Positions 17,529 through 26,514 of a stretch of 64,000 nt of DNA are shown here, piece by piece. The notes beneath the pieces were generated by a model. The model was not told the DNA's origin and made no database searches. It saw only the letters and a program-made list of their open reading frames with translations. The stretch's first letter is position 1, and every line of letters begins with the position of its first letter. The translations under genes and the position numbers were made by a program. The DNA comes from Pseudomonas brassicacearum (lineage in GTDB: Bacteria; Pseudomonadota; Gammaproteobacteria; Pseudomonadales; Pseudomonadaceae): contig NZ_CP007410.1 in NCBI RefSeq assembly GCF_000585995.1, positions 6,588,397 through 6,652,396 of the forward strand. The letters are read 5' to 3'.

Positions 17529-18712
17529 GGCGTGTAGATGTCGTCACGGGTCCAGGGCAATTCATGGCTGCCGTCGGCGTGGGCCTTCACCGCCAGGATC
17601 TGGTGCAGATTGATCCAGCCCTTGGCAAACGCATAGGCGCAGCCAGCCAAGTACAACCGCCAGATCCGTAGCGCCTGCTCCGGCACCTCCTTCGAAGCGG
17701 CCTCGAGGTTGTCCTCCAGGCGTTCACTCCAATGATCAAGCGTGCGCGCGTAGTGCATGCGCAGGCTTTCCACGTCGACAATCTCTAGCCCCGCTTCGCT
17801 GATGTGCGCGGAAATCATCGACAGGTGCGGTAGCTCACCGTTGGGAAACACGTACTTCTCGATGAACTCCCCCGCGCCGCGACCGACCGGACGACCATCG
17901 GTGTGCTTGGCGGTAATGCCGTGGTTCATCACCAGCCCACCCTCGCGCACGGCGCCGAACAGTGTCTTACAGTACTGCTCGAGGTTGGCGTGGCCAACGT
18001 GCTCAAACATGCCGACGCTGACCACCTTGTCGAAGCGGCCGTCCTGGGGCAAGTCACGGTAGTCCAACAGTTGCAACTCCACCTGATCTTCCAGCCCCTC
18101 CGCCTTGACCCGCTCCCGGGCCAACGCCAGTTGCGCTTTGCTCAGGGTAATGCCAAACACCTTGGCACCGAATTCTCGCGCCGCATACCGCGCCAAACCG
18201 CCCCATCCGCAGCCGACATCCAGCAAGTATTCACCGGGCTGCAAGCGCAGTTTGCGACACAAATGGCGGAATTTGGCTTGCTGGGCCTGTTCGAGGGATT
18301 CGCTGCCCGTCTCGAAATAGGCACAGGAATAGGCCATGTCGCTGTCGAGCCACAGCTGATAGAAAGCGTTGGAAAGGTCATAGTGATAGGAAATCGCCTT
18401 GGCATCGGTTTCCTTGTCATGGATCGAGCGCACCGGCAGTTGGTCGGAGTCTTCATCAACCAGCGCCTGGCTCCATTCATCGCAGACACGAATGACTTCG
18501 TGAATCGAACCTTCAAGTTCGAGTTTGCCCTCTACAAACGCCGCCCCCAGTGCATCCAGGCTGGGATGGGTGAATTGCGCGACCATTTGTGGGTCCTTGA
18601 CCACGATCGTGACGCTGGGATCGGCACCCAGCGTGAATTCATGGCCATCCCAGAGCCGCAGCCGAAGCGGTAAATGCAGATTCTGTAAGGCCGGTGGAAG
18701 TTGCGCGAGCAT
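17525..18712 (-). CDS. cfa: Cyclopropane-fatty-acyl-phospholipid synthase
   Basis: Adds a methylene group from S-adenosylmethionine across double bonds of membrane phospholipid acyl chains, typically on entry into stationary phase. The 395-residue SAM-dependent methyltransferase has motif [18 protein letters not shown] near residue 168, [18 protein letters not shown] near residue 232, and [11 protein letters not shown] near residue 127. Length is close to the usual 380-400 residues. GGGGGG upstream provides the ribosome-binding site. A perfect 16-bp palindrome lies 17 nt before the start. Confidence 0.93.
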   Translation of the reverse strand: MLAQLPPALQNLHLPLRLRLWDGHEFTLGADPSVTIVVKDPQMVAQFTHPSLDALGAAFVEGKLELEGSIHEVIRVCDEWSQALVDEDSDQLPVRSIHDKETDAKAISYHYDLSNAFYQLWLDSDMAYSCAYFETGSESLEQAQQAKFRHLCRKLRLQPGEYLLDVGCGWGGLARYAAREFGAKVFGITLSKAQLALARERVKAEGLEDQVELQLLDYRDLPQDGRFDKVVSVGMFEHVGHANLEQYCKTLFGAVREGGLVMNHGITAKHTDGRPVGRGAGEFIEKYVFPNGELPHLSMISAHISEAGLEIVDVESLRMHYARTLDHWSERLEDNLEAASKEVPEQALRIWRLYLAGCAYAFAKGWINLHQILAVKAHADGSHELPWTRDDIYTP

Positions 18713-18728
18713 GAGTGAACCCCCCTTG

Positions 18729-18744
18729 TTTCAGACGTCTGAAA
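18729..18744. promoter_or_regulatory. Perfect 16-bp palindrome upstream of cfa
   Basis: TTTCAGACGTCTGAAA is a perfect inverted repeat 17 nt before the cfa start codon. Its size and position suit a dimeric repressor or activator site. I cannot name the regulator. Confidence 0.55.
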
Positions 18745-18774
18745 ATGAGGGTAGACCATCGTAGAAAAATAGCA

Positions 18775-18793
18775 GGCTATCGAATTTATAGCC
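18775..18793 (-). terminator. Hairpin after the P-type ATPase operon
   Basis: GGCTAT and ATAGCC (7-nt loop) are flanked by AGAAAAAT and TTTTTCT, making a longer AT-rich dyad from 18762 to 18800. On the minus strand it follows the ATPase stop (18897) by about 100 nt and ends in TATTTTTC, so it may terminate that operon. It could instead belong to the cfa promoter region. Confidence 0.5.
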
Positions 18794-18896
18794 TTTTTCT
18801 ATCGTTGTCCCAAATTCACTCCTTGTATGGGAGGTCACCAGCATGGTACGCCCTCTCCAATAGCAGACTGTAAGCGCGGCGCACAGTTCGCAGGGG

Positions 18897-20813
18897 CTAT
18901 CCAACGGCTTCCTTCTCTTGGATTTTCAGTAGCGGCTCCTGAAAACGCAGCAATCGTCCGGCATTACCTAATACTAGCAGCGTGCTCAAATTGTGCAGCA
19001 GCGCCGCGATCATCGCCCCTGCAGCGCCGAGCCAGCCAAATGCTGCAAAGGCCACGATGGCCAGCGTCCACCCCAGGCCGATGATCACGTTGACTTGCAG
19101 CGTGCGCCGGCAGTGGCGACTGAGCCGCACACAGGTGCCGAGGCGTCGTAGGTCGCTGCCGATCAGCACGATGTCCGCCGACGCGAGGGCAATGTCCGCA
19201 CCGCCCGCGCCCATCGCGACGCCCACGACTCCAGCCTTGAGTGCCAGGGAATCATTGATGCCGTCGCCCACCACCATGGGCCGGAAACCGTGGTCGATTT
19301 CGGCCATGACCCGCTTGAGTTTGTCTTCCGGCAAGGCCTGGGCCTGTACATCGCTGATACCGATGTCCCGCGCCAGGGTGTTGGCCACGCTCTGGCGATC
19401 ACCGGTCAGCAGTAACTGACGGCCAAGGCCCAATTCCCGCAGTTCGGCCATGGCCACCCGCGCTTCTGGCTTGACGCTGTCGGCCAGCAGCAACCAGGCG
19501 AGGAATTGCCCGTCCAGGGCCAGCCCGGCAATCGGGCCGTCGTGATTGGGAACCGCTGAAGTCTCGATACCCAACTGAGTAAACAACTCCGGCCGACCAA
19601 GGGCCGCCTCGCCCCGCTCGGTCATCGCCACCACACCCAGGCCCTGACGCTCATGGATATCGGTCAACGGCAGGCAGCTGTCCTGTTCCACCAGCCCCGC
19701 CAACGCGCGGCTGACCGGATGACTGCTGGCCGACCCCAGGCTGGCAGCCAATGCCCGTAAAGGAGCGTGATCGTCGTGCACAGTTTCGATGGATTGCAGG
19801 CGCAGGGCGCCGTACGTCAGCGTGCCGGTCTTGTCGACGACCAGCGACGTCAGGTCCGCCAGTTCTTCCAGAAAGGCCGAGCTGCGGATCAGAATCCCAT
19901 GGCGCGCCGCCACCGCAATTCCGGCAATAGCCGTCGCTGGCGCTGACAGCACCAATGCGCATGGACACGCTGCCACCAATACCGCCAACATCGCCTGGGA
20001 ATCGTTGGTGACAAACCAGGTCACCGCGGCCAGCAATAACACCAGCACCAGATAACTGCCGGCGTAGCGTTCCAGCAATCGAGTGATGGGTGGCTTGGAA
20101 CGTTCTGCGTTTTGCATCAAGGCGATGACTTTGCCCAGGGTTGATTCATTGCCGGTGCGAGTCACTTCCAAACGCAGCAAGCCATCAAGGTTGATCGCGC
20201 CACCAAAGACTTCGGTACCGACCACGGCCTCCAGTGGCACCGATTCACCCGTGATCGGCGCCGTGTCGAGGCTGGCCTGGCCGGACAACACGCGACCATC
20301 GGCCGGCACCCGGTCCCCAGCGCGCACCTCCACCACATCACCGGGTTGCAACGTGCCGTTATCGACCTCAAGGATCGAACCGTTGGCCTGCACCTTGCGG
20401 CCTTGGCTGCGGGTCAGTTGCCCAAGGGCGTGGATCGCTTCCTGGGAGCCGATGACGCTGCGCTCTTCCAGCACATGGCCGAAGATCATGATGATCGGCA
20501 GCAACGCTGCGGTCAGCAGGTCACCGGTGGCCCAGGCGCCAAGCATTGCCAGGGCGATCAGTTGATCGGTGATCCCATGCAGGCTCGGATAACGCAGACT
20601 GTACCAAGCCGACCGCATCACTGGGACTGCCACCAGCAGCGAGGCAAATCCCAACAGCAGCTGACTGACGCCACTCTGTTGCGGCGACCAACCGCGCCAC
20701 ACCAGGCCCAGGACGAGCAGGCCGAGAGCGAGCATCGCCAAGGTCAATTGGCGGGCGGCAGCGCGTTGTTCGGCGCTGGACAACATCGGCGCGGCGGCGG
20801 TTTGAGCGGTCAT
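18897..20813 (-). CDS. P1B-type cation-translocating ATPase without N-terminal metal-binding domain
   Basis: A 638-residue P-type ATPase that pumps a cation out of the cytoplasm. It has the TM6 CPC motif (AACPCALVLSAPATA), the phosphorylation motif DKTGTLTYG, ITGESVP in the actuator domain, the HP motif as SSHPVSRAL, and the hinge GDGINDSLALKAG. The typical CXXC metal-binding domain is missing. The TM8 segment reads LHNLSTLLVLGNAGRLL, lacking the Asp of Zn/Cd pumps such as ZntA, so metal specificity is open. Last gene of the SPFH operon, overlapping the previous gene by 4 nt. Confidence 0.85.
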   Translation of the reverse strand: MTAQTAAAPMLSSAEQRAAARQLTLAMLALGLLVLGLVWRGWSPQQSGVSQLLLGFASLLVAVPVMRSAWYSLRYPSLHGITDQLIALAMLGAWATGDLLTAALLPIIMIFGHVLEERSVIGSQEAIHALGQLTRSQGRKVQANGSILEVDNGTLQPGDVVEVRAGDRVPADGRVLSGQASLDTAPITGESVPLEAVVGTEVFGGAINLDGLLRLEVTRTGNESTLGKVIALMQNAERSKPPITRLLERYAGSYLVLVLLLAAVTWFVTNDSQAMLAVLVAACPCALVLSAPATAIAGIAVAARHGILIRSSAFLEELADLTSLVVDKTGTLTYGALRLQSIETVHDDHAPLRALAASLGSASSHPVSRALAGLVEQDSCLPLTDIHERQGLGVVAMTERGEAALGRPELFTQLGIETSAVPNHDGPIAGLALDGQFLAWLLLADSVKPEARVAMAELRELGLGRQLLLTGDRQSVANTLARDIGISDVQAQALPEDKLKRVMAEIDHGFRPMVVGDGINDSLALKAGVVGVAMGAGGADIALASADIVLIGSDLRRLGTCVRLSRHCRRTLQVNVIIGLGWTLAIVAFAAFGWLGAAGAMIAALLHNLSTLLVLGNAGRLLRFQEPLLKIQEKEAVG

Positions 20814-21862
20814 TGTTCGGCTCCCTGAATGATCAGGCGGGAATCGTCTTTCGGATCGACCGTTGTCACTGAGCCGGCGCGACGAAGGATAGCGGGCATG
20901 CGCTCGCGATAAAGGCGCAGCAGCAGTTGTGGACCGCTGCCTTGGGACTTGGCCAGGCCGAGCACCGTGGCGGTATCGGCCGACGCCTTGGCAAGCCGCT
21001 CGCTGGCCTGGGCATGGGCGACTTGTACGGCGCGGTCGGCGTCCTGGCGGGCGGTCTGGGTCAGTTTCTCGGCTTCGGTCCGCGCGTTGGCGACGGCTTT
21101 GTCGGCCTGTTGACTGGCCGTCAGTACCGCATTGAAGGCACTCACCGCCGGCCCTGGCAGGCTCGACTGCACGTCGACCCGGACCACTTCGATGCCCAGC
21201 CCCTGCCCTGTCGCGGCCAGATCGGCCAGGCGGCGGTTAATGCCTTGCACCAGATCGCCGCGCAAGCGCTCACGGCGCTCGGCAGCCTGGTTGTCGCTGC
21301 CCATCAGTTCAGGGCGCGCCACCAGGATGGTGTCCAGATCCCGTGCGGCAGTCAGGGCCACGGCACTGCGGGTCGCGAGTCGGTCCAGTGCCGGCAGCAC
21401 ATGTTCGCCCTGCAAAACAAACGCGTAGGGCTCGGTGACTTTGTAGAACAGCCGCACATCCAGCTGCACGACCCCCGCGTCACCGGTCAATAAATAACCG
21501 GAACCGGCCAAGGCATCGCTGACCGGCGTGGCAAAACTGGCGACGCGATCAGCCTGCAACGCGGCATCCGAACGCAGCAGGTTTTCCACGCGCAGCTCCA
21601 GGACTCGATCCGCCGCCGGCAGCAAAATTACTTGTTCCACGGGTCGAGGCCATGCCAACAAGAGGCCCGCATTCTGGATTCGATCCAAGGCACCGAAGTG
21701 CAGCACCACCGCGCGGCTCTGTGGATCGATCTGCCGCACATTGGAAAAAGCCCAGGCCAACGCCGCCAGCACCGTGACCGCATAGAGCGCCAGAAAGGCC
21801 AGGCGCCCTGCCTGAATCCATGGGCTGGACAACCCATTTGTTCCACGTGGAACCAAACTCAT
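20810..21862 (-). CDS. SPFH/HflC-like membrane protein
   Basis: A 350-residue SPFH (stomatin/prohibitin) protein with one N-terminal membrane helix (about residues 18-40, LAFLALYAVTVLAALAWAFSN). The SPFH domain follows (VVLHFGALDRIQNAGLLLAWPRPVEQVI), then a long Ala/Gln/Glu-rich coiled coil from about residue 225. HflC in E. coli works with HflK to control FtsH, but the hflKC locus is normally beside hflX, not beside a P-type ATPase, so these are paralogues. A parS site overlaps codons 3-8. Coupled by 4-nt overlaps on both sides. Confidence 0.8.
   Translation of the reverse strand: MSLVPRGTNGLSSPWIQAGRLAFLALYAVTVLAALAWAFSNVRQIDPQSRAVVLHFGALDRIQNAGLLLAWPRPVEQVILLPAADRVLELRVENLLRSDAALQADRVASFATPVSDALAGSGYLLTGDAGVVQLDVRLFYKVTEPYAFVLQGEHVLPALDRLATRSAVALTAARDLDTILVARPELMGSDNQAAERRERLRGDLVQGINRRLADLAATGQGLGIEVVRVDVQSSLPGPAVSAFNAVLTASQQADKAVANARTEAEKLTQTARQDADRAVQVAHAQASERLAKASADTATVLGLAKSQGSGPQLLLRLYRERMPAILRRAGSVTTVDPKDDSRLIIQGAEQ
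21839..21854. other. parS site within the HflC-like gene
   Basis: TGTTCCACGTGGAACC equals the Pseudomonas parS consensus at all 16 positions. It lies at codons 3-8 of the minus-strand gene starting at 21862, where it encodes VPRGT. Confidence 0.92.
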
Positions 21863-22902
21863 GGTTGTGTTCCACCTTTGGGTTCCACAGCAGGCGGACC
21901 GTCTACCAACACCCGGAATGGCGCGGCGTCGGTGCGCAAAATCAGCTTTGTGCCCGGGCTGACGATAGTGCCCAACGTATCCAGCGAGCGCAGCAGATTG
22001 TAGAGCTGAGGCGAACCGGCGTATGCCCGGCCATAAATCTCGGCCGCTTCCACCCGGGACTGCGCCTCGATGTCAGCCGCTTTCACCGTGGCATCGGCCT
22101 GCACGATTCGCGCATCTCGCTCCGCAGCGGAACGAATCTGCGCGGCTTCACGCTTGCCAATCGCCGTGCGTTCAGTGGCGATGGTTTCGCGCTCGGCACG
22201 CATGCGATCCACCGTCGCGGTCAGGGTCACCGAAGGCAAAGTCAGACGCTCAATACCGACTTGCAACACGCGCACGCCATAAGTGGTGAGCAACTGCTGA
22301 TCGATCTGCTGGCGCAACTGCGCTTCGAAATCGGCAATGCGCACCTGGCTGGCATCGGTGTTGACCAGGCTCGCCAAATCAAAACTGGCTGCGGTGGTTT
22401 CCAATGCTGAACCGACGAACGTGCGGATCTGCCGGGCAGCTTCGTCCGGCTGATTCTGTACTGCACGCATGAAACGCTGGACGTTATCCGGGTCACCCTG
22501 GACCTGCCACGCCACGTACGCCTGGACGATGATTCGCAGGCCATCGCGGGTACCGACGTCCTGCAAACCGCTGGACGTAGTGCGCAACCGCAAGTCCACC
22601 GGAATGGCCGCTTCGAACGGTGCCGGCCAGCGCCAGCCCAGGCCCGGTTGCAGCAGTACCCGGGCCGGGTTGCCGAAACGCGTGATCACCGTGGCCTCCC
22701 CCGAACGCACCTGCACGAGGCTGGCAGCCGCGACAGCGAACCCCACCAGCAGCACGGCCCAGCCCATCCGCCGCCAAGGAAACGGACCGGCTTGCAGCGA
22801 ATCGCCGTGATGGTGGTGATGATGATGCCCATGGTGATGACCGGCATGACCGTGATCGTGACCGACGTGGTCGTGGTGATCGTGTGAAGAAGACTGGCTC
22901 AA
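21859..22902 (-). CDS. SPFH/HflK-like membrane protein with His-rich N terminus
   Basis: A 347-residue SPFH protein. Residues 7-32 contain 17 histidines with Asp and Gly, the pattern of a metal-binding or metal-buffering tail. A membrane helix (about 45-66, WAVLLVGFAVAAASLVQV) follows, then the SPFH domain (VITRFGNPARVLLQPGLGWRWPAPF) and a coiled-coil Ala/Arg/Glu-rich region from about residue 225. The His tail should lie on the cytoplasmic side if the topology is like HflK, but this was not tested. Overlaps both flanking genes by 4 nt. Confidence 0.8.
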   Translation of the reverse strand: MSQSSSHDHHDHVGHDHGHAGHHHGHHHHHHHGDSLQAGPFPWRRMGWAVLLVGFAVAAASLVQVRSGEATVITRFGNPARVLLQPGLGWRWPAPFEAAIPVDLRLRTTSSGLQDVGTRDGLRIIVQAYVAWQVQGDPDNVQRFMRAVQNQPDEAARQIRTFVGSALETTAASFDLASLVNTDASQVRIADFEAQLRQQIDQQLLTTYGVRVLQVGIERLTLPSVTLTATVDRMRAERETIATERTAIGKREAAQIRSAAERDARIVQADATVKAADIEAQSRVEAAEIYGRAYAGSPQLYNLLRSLDTLGTIVSPGTKLILRTDAAPFRVLVDGPPAVEPKGGTQP

Positions 22903-24860
22903 TGGGCAGCTCCTGGCTGGACAGGGTTACGCGGCGAGGCGGGATCCGCCGGCAGCGTGAAGGTACGAAGGTCAATGGTCGGCGCGTTGCCACTGCCGCC
23001 CAGGCGATGATCGAGAATCAGCAGCCTGGCATTGCCAAGGCCCTGGCTCAGTTGGCTGAGGTATTGCTCCAACACAAACGCGTGGCCGGCCGTTGCGTAG
23101 GCTTTGCGTTCAGCGTTGAAGCGCAAGTCGGCGGCCTGGGCAGTCGCGTTTATTTCCCGGGCGGTGGCTTGAGCCTGGTCATGGGCGATGCTGGCTTGCA
23201 GTTGCGCCTGGTTGCTTTGCTCCGCCGCTGCGCCGCGCTCCCGGGCGATGAGTGCCTGCGCACCAATCTGCGCCGCTTGCACGCCGTGATAGGCATTGGC
23301 CGCGCCGGCCGGTGGGTGAATCGCTTCGACCACCGTCGCCAGAATTTCCACGCCGCTGTCGAGCGACTGCAAGTCAGCTTGTACGGCACGACCGATTTCA
23401 TCGGCCAGGCTGACACGGTCCACGCCCAGCAAACCATCCAGCGTACGCGAGGCGAACTCATGCACCAGGATGCGGCTCGCGGTGCTGCGGATCAGCGTCG
23501 GTACATCGGCGCTGTTGTAGGTCGCCGCCAACGCTGCGGCGTCCGTAAGGCCGATGCGATAGACGAAGCGCACGTCCATATTGACGATCTGGAAGCTCTG
23601 TTGGTCTGCGCGACGACTGGCAATCACTTGGGACTTGTCGTTCACGTGGCTGGCGTCCCATAACCGATTGGCTATCGCAGGGGCCGGCCCCTCGGCTGGA
23701 TCGGCGTCCGTGGACGGCCGTTTATCGCCGACGCTGGTGGCCAACTCATGGACAACACCATTTTCAACGCTCAGCACCCTGCCCAGCGGCCAGGGCAACC
23801 CAACCTGCAAACCGGGGCCGAACACCTCCACCGGCTTACCAAATCGCTCATAAATGCCGCGCCCTTGCAGCGGCACTTCATGCACGCCCGTCAACAACCA
23901 CCCCACCAGCGCAACCAGAGTCAGCACCGGCAAAAAGGCTCGACGCATGTAACTGAAGGCCCAGATCTGCCGCAGATCGATGCCGAAGCGGTTGTGCAGT
24001 TCGTGTTGCAAGGCCATGAGCGGTCGAGGCGGCCAGCGCAGCAGATCGGCGATAACACTGCGACCTAACAGTGTCGGCTCCAAGGAATCCCGGCGGGGGC
24101 TGAACAACGACAGCACTGCACGCAACAGCAACTCCGCGGCCACCAGCCCTGGCAACACCCCCATCAGCACCGCCAGCCGCACCGGCCAGATGGACGCTTC
24201 TGCGGCAAACAACAAGCACAAGGCCCCGAGCACCAGCACAATGATCGCCACCCGCGTCAATTGCGCCAGCGACGCTGCTTCCGGCCACTCCACCGCCGGC
24301 TGCTGGGCCAATTGACGTTCGAACACCAGCAACCCAAACGCTAACAACAATGAAAGCACCGCCCCCACGCTGGCCGAAACGCCGAGCGCGGCAGCAGGCA
24401 ATTGCAGATTCCAGGTTTGCTCCAGGCTCAGCAATACCAACACGGAGCCACCGGCCAGCCACAAGGTGGGGGCACCGATTTGCCTCAGCAAGCCGATCCA
24501 GCGGGCACTGATTCGCTCAAGCAAACGTTCATACCAGCCCAAGTTATCAACAGGCTCTTCTTCGGCAGCCGAGATATCCACAGCCGGCATCAGCGCCCTG
24601 CCCCGCCACTGCGTCACCCACCAGGCCGATTGCAAACCCATCGCCAGCACCAGCAAGCCGGCACTCTGGGCGACCAGCAGCGCCGGCCACAGCGATTGCG
24701 GCGAAAACAGTCCGACAAAAAACGCCAACACCCATCCCGCAGCAGCCAGGCCACCCAGTCCAAAAGCGATCCGTTTCAAACGGCGCCCATGAAACGGCGC
24801 CTGCTGAAAGCGCGGCCATTCGGCAACCTGTGCCCCCTCGACATCAAGATCGACTTGCAT
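22899..24860 (-). CDS. SPFH/HflK-like protein with polytopic N-terminal half
   Basis: A 653-residue protein. The first 340 residues contain about seven hydrophobic segments (roughly 33-51, 57-77, 130-147, 155-175, 200-216, 222-245, 315-333). Then comes an SPFH domain beginning GRGIYERFGKPVEVFGPGLQ and a coiled-coil region rich in Ala, Gln and Glu near residues 510-600. Canonical HflK has a single membrane helix, so the N-terminal half is extra. First gene of the four-gene operon. A degenerate Zur-like sequence lies about 73 nt before the start. Confidence 0.78.
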   Translation of the reverse strand: MQVDLDVEGAQVAEWPRFQQAPFHGRRLKRIAFGLGGLAAAGWVLAFFVGLFSPQSLWPALLVAQSAGLLVLAMGLQSAWWVTQWRGRALMPAVDISAAEEEPVDNLGWYERLLERISARWIGLLRQIGAPTLWLAGGSVLVLLSLEQTWNLQLPAAALGVSASVGAVLSLLLAFGLLVFERQLAQQPAVEWPEAASLAQLTRVAIIVLVLGALCLLFAAEASIWPVRLAVLMGVLPGLVAAELLLRAVLSLFSPRRDSLEPTLLGRSVIADLLRWPPRPLMALQHELHNRFGIDLRQIWAFSYMRRAFLPVLTLVALVGWLLTGVHEVPLQGRGIYERFGKPVEVFGPGLQVGLPWPLGRVLSVENGVVHELATSVGDKRPSTDADPAEGPAPAIANRLWDASHVNDKSQVIASRRADQQSFQIVNMDVRFVYRIGLTDAAALAATYNSADVPTLIRSTASRILVHEFASRTLDGLLGVDRVSLADEIGRAVQADLQSLDSGVEILATVVEAIHPPAGAANAYHGVQAAQIGAQALIARERGAAAEQSNQAQLQASIAHDQAQATAREINATAQAADLRFNAERKAYATAGHAFVLEQYLSQLSQGLGNARLLILDHRLGGSGNAPTIDLRTFTLPADPASPRNPVQPGAAH

Positions 24861-24932
24861 ACCACTCCAGCGCCGCTGATGGATCTAAATCCGGGACCGT
24901 GGACAGACGCCACCGCCGCTCCGTTATATGCC

Positions 24933-24945
24933 GTTACCTTATAAC
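24933..24945. promoter_or_regulatory. Possible degenerate Zur site before the SPFH-ATPase operon
   Basis: GTTACCTTATAAC matches the 13-bp core of the Zur boxes at 11441 and 11966 (GTTATAnTATAAC) with three differences, two of them in the left arm. It also sits within a dyad CGTTATA/TATAACG (24922-24946) with an 11-nt spacer. It lies 73-85 nt before the minus-strand start and 138 nt before lpd. It is weaker than the two perfect boxes, so assignment to Zur is tentative. Confidence 0.35.
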
Positions 24946-25082
24946 GATTGCTGTGAAATTTCCGTTTTGAATTTTTCATCACACGGCCCATGACGGGCCC
25001 TTGACTTAAGCCTTGACCGAAATCTCTGGAAACGCTCATATTACGAGCATAATTTTCTATCAGACCAAGCGAGAGAACAGCG

Positions 25083-26483
25083 ATGAGCAACTACGACGTG
25101 GTCATTCTGGGCGGCGGACCCGGTGGGTACAACGCGGCGATTCGTGCCGGACAATTGGGGTTGAAGGCCGCCTGTGTCGAAGGTCGCGCCACCTTGGGCG
25201 GCACCTGCCTGAACGTCGGCTGCATGCCCTCCAAAGCCCTGCTCCATGCCTCGGAACTGTACGAAGCGGCCATGGGGGCGGAGTTCGCCAACCTCGGCAT
25301 CGACGTCAAACCCACGCTTAACCTTGCGCAAATGATGAAACAGAAAGAGGAAAGCGTGACGGGCCTGACCAAGGGCATCGAGTTTCTATTTCGCAAGAAC
25401 AAGGTCGACTGGATCAAGGGCTGGGGCCACATCGACGGGCCCGGCAAGGTGACCGTCACCGACGAACAGGGTGGCAAGACCGAGCTGAGCGCCAAGGACA
25501 TCGTCATCGCCACGGGCTCCGAGCCCACGCCGTTGCCGGGGGTGGACATCGATCACCAGCGCATCCTGGACTCCACCGGTGCGTTGTCCCTGAGTGAAGT
25601 GCCCCGGCACCTCGTGGTGATCGGCGCCGGTGTCATCGGCCTTGAGCTGGGTTCGGTCTGGCGGCGCCTGGGTGCCCAGGTGACGGTGGTGGAATACCTT
25701 GATCGCATTTGCCCCGGCGTCGATGGCGAGGCGGGCAAAGCGCTGCAACGGGCCCTGGGCAAACAGGGCATCGCGTTCAAGCTGAGTTCCAAAGTCACTG
25801 GCGCCGTTTCCTCGGCGAGTGGCGTGCAGCTGCAGGTTGAACCTGCGGCGGGCGGCGAAGCGCAGACCCTCGACGCCGATTACGTGTTGGTCGCCATCGG
25901 CCGTCGGCCTTATACCCAAGGGCTGGGCCTGGAGAACGTCGGGCTGAGCACCGACAAACGCGGCATGCTCGCCAACCAGCACCACCGCACCGAAGCGCCC
26001 GGTGTTTGGGTAATCGGCGACGTGACCTCCGGCCCCATGCTCGCCCACAAGGCCGAAGACGAAGCCATGGCCTGCATCGAACAGATCGTCGGCAAGGCCG
26101 CCGAGGTCAACTACGGGCTGATCCCCAGCGTCATCTACACCCGCCCGGAACTGGCCAGCGTCGGCATGACCGAAGAACAACTCAAGGCTGAAGGCCGCGC
26201 CTACAAGGTCGGCAAGTTTCCGTTCACGGCCAATAGCCGGGCGAAGATCAACCACGAGACCGAGGGTTTCGCCAAAGTCCTGGCCGATGAACGTACCGAC
26301 GAAATCCTTGGCGTACACCTGGTCGGCCCGAGTGTCAGCGAAATGATTGGCGAATACTGCGTGGCCATGGAATTCAGCGCCTCGGCCGAAGACATCGCCC
26401 TCACCTGCCATCCACACCCGACGCGTTCGGAAGCGTTGCGCCAGGCGGCCATGGATGTCGAGGGGATGGCGACGCAGATGTAG
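25083..26483 (+). CDS. lpdA: Dihydrolipoyl dehydrogenase
   Basis: Flavoprotein (FAD, NAD-linked) that reoxidises dihydrolipoyl groups of 2-oxoacid dehydrogenase complexes or the glycine cleavage system. The 466-residue protein begins with the GGGPGGYNAAIRAGQLG dinucleotide fold. The redox-active disulfide is in GGTCLNVGCMPSKALL near residue 41. The second GxGxxG is VIGAGVIGLELGS, and HPHPTRSE carries the catalytic His-Glu pair at the C terminus. It is not next to E1/E2 genes, so it is probably a standalone paralogue such as Lpd3 of P. aeruginosa. Confidence 0.9.
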   Translation: MSNYDVVILGGGPGGYNAAIRAGQLGLKAACVEGRATLGGTCLNVGCMPSKALLHASELYEAAMGAEFANLGIDVKPTLNLAQMMKQKEESVTGLTKGIEFLFRKNKVDWIKGWGHIDGPGKVTVTDEQGGKTELSAKDIVIATGSEPTPLPGVDIDHQRILDSTGALSLSEVPRHLVVIGAGVIGLELGSVWRRLGAQVTVVEYLDRICPGVDGEAGKALQRALGKQGIAFKLSSKVTGAVSSASGVQLQVEPAAGGEAQTLDADYVLVAIGRRPYTQGLGLENVGLSTDKRGMLANQHHRTEAPGVWVIGDVTSGPMLAHKAEDEAMACIEQIVGKAAEVNYGLIPSVIYTRPELASVGMTEEQLKAEGRAYKVGKFPFTANSRAKINHETEGFAKVLADERTDEILGVHLVGPSVSEMIGEYCVAMEFSASAEDIALTCHPHPTRSEALRQAAMDVEGMATQM

Positions 26484-26514
26484 GGACAACGCAAAGCTTT
26501 AGTGAACGCGGTTG

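Noticed and set aside
22780..22890. Possible tandem repeat or microsatellite in the minus-strand His codons
   Set aside because: The CAT/CAC/GAC run is explained by the His-rich N terminus of the HflK-like protein and is not a regular repeat.
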